Part shown: positions 56,084 to 64,000 of the stretch, piece after piece | Position numbering within the stretch: position 1 is the first letter of the stretch | How the letters are laid out: each line of letters starts with the position of its first letter | Origin: Parageobacillus caldoxylosilyticus NBRC 107762 | GTDB taxonomy: Bacteria > Bacillota > Bacilli > Bacillales > Anoxybacillaceae | NCBI RefSeq assembly: GCF_000632715.1 | Contig: NZ_BAWO01000008.1 | Location: 36,373 to 100,372 of the forward strand | Reading direction: 5' to 3' | DNA length: 64,000 nucleotides | Program-made: the position numbers and the translations under genes | Notes under the pieces: model-generated | Told to the model about the DNA's origin: nothing | What the model saw: only the letters and a program-made list of their open reading frames with translations | Database searches by the model: none

Positions 56084-56745
56084 AATTGAGTTATCCCTTC
56101 CTTTTCTTTCATATACTCTTCAAGCCCTCGTCTTCGCAACACGCAAGCTGGACATTCCCCGCAGCCGTCAGCGATGATCCCGTTATAACAAGTTAACGTT
56201 TTTGTTCGCACAAATTCAAACGCGCCAAGCTCATCGGCGAGCTTCCACGTCTGCGCTTTCGTCAGCCACATTAATGGCGTATGGATGACAAATTGGTAAT
56301 CCATCGCTAAATTCAATGTTACGTTTAATGATTTAATAAATATATCGCGGCAATCTGGATAGCCGCTGAAATCCGTTTCACATACGCCTGTGACAAGATG
56401 GCGCGCACCTTTTTGCTTTGCGAGCACCGCGGCAAACGACAAAAACAATAAATTTCGCCCATCGACGAACGTCGACGGCAATTGCCCCTCCTTTTGTTCG
56501 ATGGCGATCTCGCTTCTTGTCAAGGCGTTTGGTGCTAATTGATTCAATAGCGACATATCGAGCACCGTGTGAGGAACATGAAGCTCCTTGGCAATCGCAG
56601 ACGCCACTTCAATCTCCAAGCGATGGCGCTGTCCGTAATCAAACGTCACCGCTTCTACTTCCGCAAATTGCTTTAGCGCCCAAAATAAACATGTCGTGCT
56701 ATCCTGGCCGCCGCTAAAGACGACTACCGCTTTTTCCATTTTCAT
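56080..56745 (-). CDS. queC: 7-cyano-7-deazaguanine (preQ0) synthase QueC
   Basis: About 221 residues, ATP-dependent. PP-loop [14 protein letters not shown] at the start and four zinc Cys near the end ([19 protein letters not shown]). First gene of the que operon, behind a preQ1-I riboswitch. ATG 56745 aligns with the B. subtilis start; ATG 56739 and GTG 56757 are alternatives. Confidence 0.94.
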   Translation of the reverse strand: MKMEKAVVVFSGGQDSTTCLFWALKQFAEVEAVTFDYGQRHRLEIEVASAIAKELHVPHTVLDMSLLNQLAPNALTRSEIAIEQKEGQLPSTFVDGRNLLFLSFAAVLAKQKGARHLVTGVCETDFSGYPDCRDIFIKSLNVTLNLAMDYQFVIHTPLMWLTKAQTWKLADELGAFEFVRTKTLTCYNGIIADGCGECPACVLRRRGLEEYMKEKEGITQL

Positions 56746-56801
56746 TTCTCTTTGCACTCCCTTCCGCTTTTTCCAGAAGAAGAGGCATTCTAAAACAAAA
56801 A

Positions 56802-56825
56802 GACTATACCCCCAAGGATATAGCC
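56802..56825 (-). terminator. Expression-platform terminator of the preQ1 riboswitch
   Basis: On the minus strand GGCTATATCC pairs with GGGTATAGTC across a short loop, followed by TTTTTGTTTT. It directly follows the aptamer, giving transcriptional attenuation. Confidence 0.85.
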
Positions 56826-56826
56826 A

Positions 56827-56864
56827 TCCCTAGTTTTTTATAGAGGGTTGTTCTAGAAACCTCT
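56827..56864 (-). ncRNA. PreQ1-I riboswitch aptamer
   Basis: AGAGGTTTCTAGAACAACCC then TCTATAAAAAACTAGGGA fits the preQ1-I consensus: P1 AGAGG/CCTCT, the C-rich loop, and an A-rich tail that folds back as an H-type pseudoknot. It controls queCDEF. A perfect CCGTACG/CGTACGG hairpin (56866-56881) lies just upstream. A -10-like TATAGT occurs near 56905. Confidence 0.93.
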
Positions 56865-56935
56865 CCCGTACGTTCGTACGGATTTTTTCTTCTGTTTTCC
56901 CTCTTAACTATACCACATTTAGCTTTTTGGTTGCA

Positions 56936-58030
56936 TTATTTTTTTATTTTATTGGCTGCCGTCACATATATGTATAAAGCTGGAATATAGAAAACGACGA
57001 TATACAGGCCGATCGTAGAGATCCATTTGTTTAACCGTTCGATTTGTTCTTTTTCTTCGAACCACAGCGTCCCGATAAATAATAATAACAAAACCATGGG
57101 AACAAAACGGCGCTGCTTGATGGAAAACAATTTTTTCGCAATGCGCGAAGCCGACCATACCGCGATGCAAATAATCGGAAATACCACCAACACATAAACG
57201 GAAATGATAATGTATTCCATCCTTTCAATAAACGGTACTTCCGGAATTTTCGCCAGTGTTAATGTAGGCCAAGTGATATGCTGGATTTGTTCCTCATTAT
57301 AAAAAGTAATCGCGATCAGCATCACACTTAAATAGAGAAGAGTCGTAAACGCATTGCCCCATTGCGCCCATTTAAGCGACTTTTCCGGCTGTTTGATAAA
57401 CGGGTAATATACAAGCAGCATTTCCATTCCCAAATATTGCAGTGACATTGCTTTCGCGCCCGAAAAAATTTCACCGATAGAATGATCAAATATCGGCAGC
57501 AAATTGCGATAATGGGCGTATTCAAGCGGGAAAAACAACATTGGGAAAATGGTGAGCAACGGAATCACAACGCTCCAAAAACATAACCCCGTGACAACGC
57601 GAAATCCTCCTAATACGGCGTAATAAGTCAGCACTAAAAAAATAAGGCTGAACTGCCATGCCCCCATCAGGGGAAACATCCAAATTTTGATAATCTCAAT
57701 ATAGGTTTGCAATACCGTAAACGCCAATAAAGAAAAATAAACAAGCAAAGCGAAACTAAAGACAAAGCCGGCCCATTTGCCGAAATAGCGTTGGTGTATA
57801 GAAACGATATCTTCAGCGTTAGGGGAATGAGCGAAAAGTTTATACATGACCCAAATTAATAAATGGGCAATGATTCCTGTTAGGATAACAGCTATCCATG
57901 CATCGTGCCCCGCCTCTTTCATCACCAAGCGTTGAAAACTGAGCATTCCAATTCCTACTTGAGTGCCAGTGATGAGAAAAAACACCAAAAAGGGCGAGAC
58001 AAGAAATCGTTCTTTCGTCGCCTGACTCAT
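56936..58030 (-). CDS. Spore germination permease, GerAB family (B subunit)
   Basis: 364 residues with about ten TM helices, APC-superfamily germinant-binding subunit: TGTQVGIGMLSFQR in TM1, GGFRVVTGL, and MSLQYLGMEMLLVYYPF. It sits in the spore inner membrane. SD GGGAGGT before ATG. Third gene of the operon (A-C-B order). Confidence 0.9.
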   Translation of the reverse strand: MSQATKERFLVSPFLVFFLITGTQVGIGMLSFQRLVMKEAGHDAWIAVILTGIIAHLLIWVMYKLFAHSPNAEDIVSIHQRYFGKWAGFVFSFALLVYFSLLAFTVLQTYIEIIKIWMFPLMGAWQFSLIFLVLTYYAVLGGFRVVTGLCFWSVVIPLLTIFPMLFFPLEYAHYRNLLPIFDHSIGEIFSGAKAMSLQYLGMEMLLVYYPFIKQPEKSLKWAQWGNAFTTLLYLSVMLIAITFYNEEQIQHITWPTLTLAKIPEVPFIERMEYIIISVYVLVVFPIICIAVWSASRIAKKLFSIKQRRFVPMVLLLLFIGTLWFEEKEQIERLNKWISTIGLYIVVFYIPALYIYVTAANKIKK

Positions 58031-58055
58031 ATAAATACCTCCCTATCCGCTCGTG

Positions 58056-59141
58056 TCACTCACCGATCCCTGTTTGTATAATGTCGACAGTTACATGCGG
58101 TTTGATTTCTAAATCTTTATATTCACGATAAAACTCGACTGCATTCCAATTTCTTGTTTCGCTGCGAACAAATTCGCCAATGCCAAGCGGATCAATCTCT
58201 TTTTCTTGAAAATAACGGAGCAGGCGGCGAATATCGTTCTCCATTTCGTCTTCCATCTTCTTTTTCACCATAGAAAAAATCTTTTTATGCGGTACATCTA
58301 GCCAAGATGGATAATCTCTGACAGAAGCGTGAATATGGACAAAAATATGCAGAACATGGCGGTGGCCTTTCTTTTTCCACTCATATTTGGATGTCGCAAA
58401 TAAATTTTGTAGCATCACCCGGTCTTCGCCTTGTTTTCCCCGATTCCCTACTTTTAACTGATATACTCCATTTTTTGTTTCATTTAATAAAATTTTTACC
58501 AAAAAAGAATCACGCAAACTCACTTTTCCCACATATTTCCCATCTTTAAATAACGCAAGCCCTTCTAATTTTACAAAATTCCCCTTTTTCTCAAAATAAG
58601 GCAAAAACGGATCGCTTCCTTTTGAAAAATAGTTGTATAAAAACAAATGTAAATTCGTTTTTGGCAAATTCATCGAACTGGCATTTTGTTCGACTAGATT
58701 AGGCAAGTAGAGAGTATCGCTTAAAGTAGTGTTCGTCGTAATATCCAATAGCTCACGTGCGCTTCCTGCTGATACGCCTAACAGCAAATGGCTTCCTACC
58801 TTATTGTTGCGGGCCAAACTATGGACGATTTGCGTAATTCCCCGTTTCGCAAATTCTTTGCCAAACAAAATTAGGCGAAGCTGCCCTTCCTCAATCGGCA
58901 ATGCCGACTTGGAAGAAAGGCGGGGGATTAAATCATAAACGGTTGGCGAAGACGTCGTTAATAAGTTTGGCTTCGTCATCGGTCCTTGTTTAAACGTCGG
59001 GTATACCGCCGTTCCCACATATTTTCCGTCATGAAAGTCATAGCCCATTTCTTGAATAATTTGAACTTCATCAATAACGCGCGAGCTTTTGCAGCCGGCA
59101 AGCAAGAGCAGCGATGCGGCAATGACCAAAGGCAGCCTCAT
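58056..59141 (-). CDS. Spore germination lipoprotein, GerAC family (C subunit)
   Basis: 361 residues; signal peptide with lipobox LLAGC, then Ger(x)C domains: IQEMGYDFHDGKYVGT, LILFGKEFAKRGI, and a C-terminal HIHASVRDYPSW. Lipid-anchored outer-face component of the germinant receptor. AAAGGGG before ATG. Second gene of the operon. Confidence 0.9.
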   Translation of the reverse strand: MRLPLVIAASLLLLAGCKSSRVIDEVQIIQEMGYDFHDGKYVGTAVYPTFKQGPMTKPNLLTTSSPTVYDLIPRLSSKSALPIEEGQLRLILFGKEFAKRGITQIVHSLARNNKVGSHLLLGVSAGSARELLDITTNTTLSDTLYLPNLVEQNASSMNLPKTNLHLFLYNYFSKGSDPFLPYFEKKGNFVKLEGLALFKDGKYVGKVSLRDSFLVKILLNETKNGVYQLKVGNRGKQGEDRVMLQNLFATSKYEWKKKGHRHVLHIFVHIHASVRDYPSWLDVPHKKIFSMVKKKMEDEMENDIRRLLRYFQEKEIDPLGIGEFVRSETRNWNAVEFYREYKDLEIKPHVTVDIIQTGIGE

Positions 59142-59155
59142 ATTTGACCCCTTTC

Positions 59156-60670
59156 TTACTCATCGATATCGTCTTTTTGTTTCGCTTTCAGCGGATTATA
59201 ACGGAACAAAGCAAGCGGGCGAAGAAACGTCGGTCGCTCTGCTGTTTGGCTGTATGAGGAACGAATAATACTATCTTTGAAATTGCGAACGCGCAGCGGA
59301 TAAAACGGAACTAAATATGGATTGCCAAATGATTGAAGCCTTCCTAAATGAATTAATAAGAAACAAACGGCGAAAATAATCCCGACTCCGCCCCAAAGCG
59401 CCGAAAATAAAATAATTGGAAAGCGGATGAAGCGGATTGTATTAGACATTTTAAAAATCGGTGTCGTAAAGGAAGCTAAAGCGGCGAGTGAAACGATAAT
59501 AAGCATGATGGTGCTTGTCAACCCCGCTTCCACTGAAGCTTGTCCGATAACAATACCGCCGACAATCCCGAGCGTTTGCGCTACTTTTGTCGGCAGACGC
59601 GCCCCTGCTTCACGAAGCAGCTCGATGGTGATTTCTAAAAATAATACTTCCAATATCGGCGGAAACGGCACGTTAGAACGGGAAAAGATAATCGGCCCAA
59701 GCAAATCTTTCGGAATCATTTCATAGTGATACGTTAATACCGCAATATAAACCGGCGAGGCCAGCACGGAAAACATAACGCCAAAAAAACGGATCAGCCG
59801 GAAAAAGGAGCCAAGCACCCACGGCAAATAATAATCTTCCGGCGAGGTAAAAAAATCGAAAAAAGTCGACGGGCCGATGACAACATACGGCGAGCCGTCG
59901 CAAAGAATAACAACTTGACCAGATGCGAGCGCATAAATGGCACGGTCAACCCGTTCCGTTGAGATAAAAAGCGGAAACGGAGAATTCGAGTTATCGGAAA
60001 GTATTTGATCAATAAGGGAATTGTCAAAAATAATGTCAAAATTGATATTTTCGAGCCGCTGGATCACGGTTTCAATCGTCTGCTTATTCGTAATGCCATC
60101 GATATACGCGACGACAACTTTCGTTTTTGACATCGTACCAAGCGGCATTTCCCGAAACACTAAATTTGGGGTTGCAATTTGCCTTCTGATTAAATGCAAG
60201 TTAGTCCCAACGTTTTCGACAAATCCAACTTTCGGGCCGACGACACTAAATTCATTTTCTGAATCATTGTTCGGCCGCAACCCTAAACTTTCATTCGCTA
60301 CATTAATGAGTGCGACACGGTTATCTGTCTTTTGAAACTGAACAGCCACAAACCCTTTTAATATTTTTTCTTCGATCATCTGCACATCGTTCGTTACTTC
60401 AATTCGCTGAATCGGAATGATTTTTTGCAAATCCTCGAGCGTAATAGTTGGATGCTTCGGCACGTCATTTTGCAGATGGCAGAGAATGTGTTGCTGCAGC
60501 ACCTTCGGATCCACTAGCGAATCAAAATAGTAAATGGCAAGCAAATGACCGTTTACGGCAAACTCGACTGTTATGAAATCACTAGATTGCCGCAGCTTAT
60601 TCAATAATTGCTGCAGCGTTTTTTCCTCACCGTTTGTCTTCGTTTCTTTAAAAAAGGAAAAAATGGACAT
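59156..60670 (-). CDS. Spore germination protein, GerAA family (A subunit)
   Basis: 504 residues: cytosolic N-terminal half, then about five TM segments; diagnostic VAYIDGITN, DGSPYVVIGPSTFFDFFTSPEDYY, and PFPPILEVLFLEITIELLRE with GIVGGIVIGQASVEAG. ATG 60670 is 6 nt from GAGGGG. First gene of the operon; 14 bp separates it from the C subunit gene. SigG control is expected; I did not fix a promoter. Confidence 0.92.
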   Translation of the reverse strand: MSIFSFFKETKTNGEEKTLQQLLNKLRQSSDFITVEFAVNGHLLAIYYFDSLVDPKVLQQHILCHLQNDVPKHPTITLEDLQKIIPIQRIEVTNDVQMIEEKILKGFVAVQFQKTDNRVALINVANESLGLRPNNDSENEFSVVGPKVGFVENVGTNLHLIRRQIATPNLVFREMPLGTMSKTKVVVAYIDGITNKQTIETVIQRLENINFDIIFDNSLIDQILSDNSNSPFPLFISTERVDRAIYALASGQVVILCDGSPYVVIGPSTFFDFFTSPEDYYLPWVLGSFFRLIRFFGVMFSVLASPVYIAVLTYHYEMIPKDLLGPIIFSRSNVPFPPILEVLFLEITIELLREAGARLPTKVAQTLGIVGGIVIGQASVEAGLTSTIMLIIVSLAALASFTTPIFKMSNTIRFIRFPIILFSALWGGVGIIFAVCFLLIHLGRLQSFGNPYLVPFYPLRVRNFKDSIIRSSYSQTAERPTFLRPLALFRYNPLKAKQKDDIDE

Positions 60671-60792
60671 AACGATCCCCTCGTACTTGCCGTTTAAGAG
60701 ATAGTCTTCCAATCGGACTTTTGTTTTATTCGCTTCATATATACCTAAATATTCTGAATGTATTGAAAGAAACAGATACTAGGAGGAGAGCA

Positions 60793-60947
60793 ATGGTGAG
60801 CCAGCTGACAAAACGACGACGGGCGAAACAAGGCTAGAAAAAATCGTACATCGCTTTCATGAATCCTTGGCAAAACAGCCGTTTTCCCGCATGATTGGTG
60901 CGGAAAAACGCCTGCTGTTACGGACGCGGCACTTTGCGCGCCCATAA
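60793..60947 (+). pseudogene. Small basic-protein gene with frame break after the start
   Basis: AGGAGGAG and ATG 60793 are well placed, but the ATG frame stops after 14 codons. A shifted frame from 60798 reads EPADKTTTGETRLEKIVHRF, then LAKQPFSRMIGAEKRLLLRT, to TAA at 60947. One inserted base after ATGG would join both. It overlaps the 3' end of convergent ykvI by 30 bp. Could be a small real protein with a damaged start, or fortuitous. Confidence 0.4.
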
Positions 60948-61961
60948 TAGAAAAAGAAACGCAAAACTAATGTAGCCAAATAGCGGATACAAAAACGATA
61001 AGAGCTCACTGTAGCGGAACAAACTGACAATATATAGGACGATAAACAGCACGGCAAGAAACAAGGTGTTAGGAATAGAAACGAGCGTGCGCGCCTGCCG
61101 CTGCAGGCCAAAAATGCCGCCGATAATGGACGTAAAAATTTCCCCGTAAATCACAATAATATACACCCAGTAAAAAACGGCAAAAAACGAACGGATCACT
61201 TCCGCCATCGGAATATCGTAATTCATTGCATACGGAAACGATAAGAGAACAAAATGGCTGCTTAATAAAATGCCGGTAAGCAGCAGCCCTCCAAGCACCG
61301 CGCCGCGCCGCACTGTGCGTTCGTCTTCCGCCTCGCAAGCCAGCGGCACGAGCACAGGCTGCGCCATCGCCAAGTTAAACGCCGCATACGAAAATGGGGA
61401 AAGAAATGCTTTTAATGAATAATCTGTCGCTTCAAGCCCCGTTCCGCACCATTCGCCCATGGTGATCAGCTTTCCAAGCGCAATGGCGCTAAATAGCACC
61501 ATCATCGGAACAATCAAGGCGTTTACGCCAAATAGCCCTTTTATATCGTACATCATGACCAGCAGCGATAAACATAACGTCGCTACAATTCCGATTTGCC
61601 GCGGCAGCCCAAGCTGCTCCTCAAACACCGCCCCTGCTCCGGCCATCATCACGGCGGTGACTCCGATAATCATCAACGTCATCATGATAGAAATAACTGG
61701 GCTCATTGCCTTGCCAAATAAATAGCGGTTAAACTGTTGATAAGAAGCGGCCTTCACTTTCCGCGCCATTACCATCATGCGCGCGCCGCCCCACGTAAAC
61801 AAGCTGCCGCTAATGATAATGCCGATCGTTCCGGACGTTCCGTATTGCGTAAAAAATTCAATAATCTCTTTTCCCGTGGCAAATCCCGCGCCAACGACGG
61901 TGCCGACGTAAACAGCGGCGATTTGCCAAGCATCCGACCATTTTCCAGCCACTTCTGCCAT
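60918..61961 (-). CDS. ykvI: YkvI family membrane protein
   Basis: 347 residues with about ten TM helices of the APC/LeuT fold; AAVYVGTVVGAGFATGKEII is the unwound TM1 motif with GAGFATG. Matches B. subtilis YkvI, a putative transporter of unknown substrate. ATG 61961 follows AAGGAGAGGGGA; an upstream in-frame start overlaps this SD. Confidence 0.88.
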   Translation of the reverse strand: MAEVAGKWSDAWQIAAVYVGTVVGAGFATGKEIIEFFTQYGTSGTIGIIISGSLFTWGGARMMVMARKVKAASYQQFNRYLFGKAMSPVISIMMTLMIIGVTAVMMAGAGAVFEEQLGLPRQIGIVATLCLSLLVMMYDIKGLFGVNALIVPMMVLFSAIALGKLITMGEWCGTGLEATDYSLKAFLSPFSYAAFNLAMAQPVLVPLACEAEDERTVRRGAVLGGLLLTGILLSSHFVLLSFPYAMNYDIPMAEVIRSFFAVFYWVYIIVIYGEIFTSIIGGIFGLQRQARTLVSIPNTLFLAVLFIVLYIVSLFRYSELLSFLYPLFGYISFAFLFLLWARKVPRP

Positions 61962-62032
61962 TCCCCTCTCCTTGTCCACTATTTACTCCCATATATATGT
62001 CGGCATGATCCAATAAAGACGGGATGACAGTA

Positions 62033-62064
62033 AAAAAGGATGCCGCTATATGGACATCCTTTTA
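62033..62064. terminator. Orphan hairpin upstream of the IS-like end
   Basis: AAAGGATG/CATCCTTT stem with A/T tracts either side. No gene obviously ends here, so it may end a short transcript or belong to the element. Confidence 0.5.
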
Positions 62065-62072
62065 TCTTTTTT

Positions 62073-62130
62073 GCCGAGAAGACTCCCACCTCTAAGCGAA
62101 GCATAGGTGGGGGATGAATCGGCATTTTTT
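62073..62130 (+). mobile_element. IS200/IS605-type terminal hairpin upstream of the TnpB-related gene
   Basis: CCCACCT (62085-62091) pairs with AGGTGGG (62105-62111); the loop CTAAGCGAAGC is the same as in the 14.1-kb element. An outer GCCGA/TCGGC pair and T-run follow. It could be the left end of the element carrying the 62228 gene, or a right end of another copy that landed in a terminator. Confidence 0.55.
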
Positions 62131-62227
62131 GTTTTTTTGTAATCGTAATAGTTGAAAAACTTTCTTCTTCTGTCATAAAATATAAATAAATATACCGAAC
62201 TTATGTTCTGTTAAAGGTGAAGAAAAG

Positions 62228-63898
62228 ATGAAAAAGGCTTATTTTTCGAGAAGATTGTATAAATCAGAAATGGATATTCTTCATGTGACAGAAACATCTT
62301 ATGCATTAGAGTTATTCAATCAAGCGAAACGTTTCGCTTTTCAAACGCTGGTCCGGGAAAAACGATGGGGACGAAAATGGTATCCAAGTCTGCATATCGC
62401 TGTGAAGGAAAAATACGGACTGAACGATTATTTCGCCAACAGCGCAGTCCGGGAAGCAAATGCTCTTTTCTCCTCTCTAATGGAATTAAATAAAATACAC
62501 GTTCAACAGACAGAAGAAAAAATAAAAGATGTGAAGAAAAAACGGAAAACAGAACGAACCAAACTGACGAAATTACTCAAAATGAAAGAGAGTTGTATCA
62601 AAGGAAACTTACGGTTTCCAAAAAATACAAACTTTGTTTTGCATAAGAGCGGAATCATTTCTCTTGAATTAAAAAACAGATCTTTGATTTGGATGAATTC
62701 CTATTTGTTTGAACATCGTTATTTAGATATGAAAATTAAACGGACTAAAGCAAAAGTCGGTTGTTTAAAACATCGTTTAGATAGATTAGAACAAAAGAAA
62801 ACGAAATTAAAAGAGCATATCCCAAGTGTCGTGTTCGGAGGCAAAAAGTTGTTTAAACAACAATTTACGAAAGAAGAGTTTATAAAGGATCACGAAGCTT
62901 GGAGAAAGCGCTTTTTAGCTGCGCGAAATAAAGAAATGATCATCTCCGGGCGGAAAGATGCTGGTTCTGGGAATTTTGTCTTCCATTACAATCCAGAAAC
63001 CAATGAACTGCATATGACCTCTGTAACAGGAAAGATAGTCACTTTTTCTGGAGTGGTGTTTCCATACGGCCAAGAAATCGTAAATAAAGCTGTGACAGAT
63101 CAAATCCAATGTAAAAACAAAAAAGAATACGGAAAACCAATCGCTTGGTCCGTGGAAGATCACGGGGAATACTATATCATCAAATGTTTGGTGGATGTGG
63201 AGTCGAATCCATCTATTCATTTCTCCACCTCTGACGGAGTGATCGGAGTAGATTGCAACTATAATCACATTGCTTGGACAAATGTTTCGAAAAATGGTAA
63301 CTTTTTGGAAAGTGGAAAATTAACGTTTTCGATAGAAGGTAAAACTTCTGGTCAGATTACAAAAATCATCGAAGCAGAAGCCATTGCTTTAGTGGATATT
63401 GCGGTTCGAAAGAAAAAACCTATTGTTTTGGAAAAGTTAGATACCACCTTATCCAAAACAGGGGATCGATACGGCAACAAAAAAGCAAATCGAATGAAGA
63501 GTATGTTCGCGTATCGAAAAATGATACAAGCAATCGAAAGCCGTGCCAACAAAATGGGAGTTGCTGTGACAGAAGTGAATCCGGCTTTTACTTCTGTCTC
63601 TGGGAAGCTGAAGTATATGCGTAAATTCGGTATCTCTATCCACCAAGCAGCCGCATTTACAATTGGCCGTCGAGGATTAGGATATAAAGAAAAAGCACCA
63701 AAAGTGCTTAAAAGGTATATCCCGAAAGATGCTTCTCATCATTGGAAGCATTGGTCTGTTTTAAATAAAAAGTTTTCTGTTCGTACACATATGCTGTACC
63801 ATCTTTTTAATGTGAACCAACCACACCAAGGAATAGATGTATTTCACCCATCGTTGTTAGAAGAGGAAAAACATCAACTAATAAAAGCTTTAGCGTAA
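62228..63898 (+). CDS. TnpB-related protein (IS200/IS605 accessory family), RuvC-III variant
   Basis: 556 residues, longer than typical TnpB (~380-420). A Lys-rich helical N-terminal half includes a coiled-coil like 90-195. RuvC-I is GVIGVDCNYNHIAW (D342), RuvC-II is KPIVLEKLDTT (E402). At RuvC-III, where TnpB has DADxNAA, the sequence is SIHQAAAFTIGRRGLG, so H472 replaces the Asp. The CxxC zinc ribbon between II and III is absent (VNPAFTSVSGKLKYMRKFG). A family of such TnpB-related proteins is known in thermophiles. AAAGGTGA precedes the ATG. No Y1 transposase nearby. The 63899-64000 tail may begin the right end but is cut. Confidence 0.8.
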   Translation: MKKAYFSRRLYKSEMDILHVTETSYALELFNQAKRFAFQTLVREKRWGRKWYPSLHIAVKEKYGLNDYFANSAVREANALFSSLMELNKIHVQQTEEKIKDVKKKRKTERTKLTKLLKMKESCIKGNLRFPKNTNFVLHKSGIISLELKNRSLIWMNSYLFEHRYLDMKIKRTKAKVGCLKHRLDRLEQKKTKLKEHIPSVVFGGKKLFKQQFTKEEFIKDHEAWRKRFLAARNKEMIISGRKDAGSGNFVFHYNPETNELHMTSVTGKIVTFSGVVFPYGQEIVNKAVTDQIQCKNKKEYGKPIAWSVEDHGEYYIIKCLVDVESNPSIHFSTSDGVIGVDCNYNHIAWTNVSKNGNFLESGKLTFSIEGKTSGQITKIIEAEAIALVDIAVRKKKPIVLEKLDTTLSKTGDRYGNKKANRMKSMFAYRKMIQAIESRANKMGVAVTEVNPAFTSVSGKLKYMRKFGISIHQAAAFTIGRRGLGYKEKAPKVLKRYIPKDASHHWKHWSVLNKKFSVRTHMLYHLFNVNQPHQGIDVFHPSLLEEEKHQLIKALA

Positions 63899-64000
63899 TC
63901 AACAATGAGATTTCATTATCGCTTAGCGCTTTAAAATAAAAGAACGCATTGTACCAGTCTCTTACTCTCGTCACCGGAGCAGATGGCGATTCTAGGAGCT

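Noticed and set aside
62073..62130. Plain intrinsic terminator of a plus-strand gene
   Set aside because: No plus-strand gene ends upstream, and the loop sequence is the same as in the IS605-like end at 14.1 kb, so an element end is the better reading.
63899..64000. Complete omega-RNA/right end after the TnpB-related gene
   Set aside because: Only 102 bases are available and no convincing terminal hairpin can be completed; left undetermined.

Overview
The window looks like chromosomal DNA of a moderately thermophilic, endospore-forming Bacillaceae, most likely Geobacillus or Parageobacillus. The partial pdhA start, RpoY, RNase J1, DapH, DarB, YkuI, YkuU/YkuV and PtsGHI all read as close relatives of Bacillus subtilis proteins. 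Gene order follows the B. subtilis pdh-ykr-yku-pts-ykv arc, with insertions and deletions. The genus is an inference; no rRNA or tRNA gene is present. Many starts are GTG or TTG chosen by strong Shine-Dalgarno (SD) sites.

Layout. 1-5.1 kb: pdhA start, ykyA, peptide deformylase, HAD phosphatase ykrA, an unannotated cationic micropeptide, rpoY-rnjA. 5.1-9.7 kb: ktrC, thioredoxin-like ykuV and peroxiredoxin ykuU (separated by a solitary IS200/IS605-type end), ykuS, and dapH-dapL (lysine/DAP synthesis). 9.7-14 kb: CcpC with a probable own operator, a TauE-type exporter, c-di-AMP sensor DarB, AbbA-like antirepressor, EAL protein YkuI. 14-23.6 kb: fadH, ykuE, ykyB, a frameshifted GGDEF gene, cheV, DUF1906 protein, LOG-family protein, CorA, an IDEAL-domain protein, patA, quinone oxidoreductase. 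23.8-32.1 kb: 2-phosphosulfolactate phosphatase, then an acyl-CoA catabolic cluster (APH-type kinase, broken 3-hydroxyacyl-CoA dehydrogenase, TetR regulator, CoA ligase, SDR, ACAD11-like dehydrogenase), then ykwC and an atypical SDR. 32.3-40.9 kb: odhAB, a Cache chemoreceptor, a frameshifted small gene, ykwB, spore protease yyaC. 40.9-46.2 kb: ptsGHI with its antiterminator GlcT and RAT/terminator leader. 46.3-54.1 kb: hydrolase, cation antiporter, nitroreductase, sporulation-type kinase, SDR, a Met/Pro-rich coat-like protein, cortex-lytic-like ykvT, ykvS. 54.1-56.9 kb: queCDEF under a preQ1-I riboswitch. 56.9-62 kb: a GerA-type germinant receptor operon and ykvI. 62-64 kb: an IS605-like hairpin and a TnpB-related protein.

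Functional themes are central carbon metabolism and its catabolite control (pdh, odh, pts, CcpC, cre), sporulation and germination (AbbA, kinase, YyaC, YkvT, Ger, coat-like protein), and lipid/acyl-CoA catabolism (FadR box at fadH; TetR-type palindromes at the acyl-CoA cluster). The two most unusual pieces are (i) the split kinase plus ACAD11-like dehydrogenase cluster, which resembles 4-hydroxyacyl-CoA (levulinate/ACAD10-11-type) catabolism, and (ii) a 556-residue TnpB-related protein with an altered third RuvC motif and no visible zinc ribbon, accompanied by three ORF-less IS200/IS605-type structured ends in the window.
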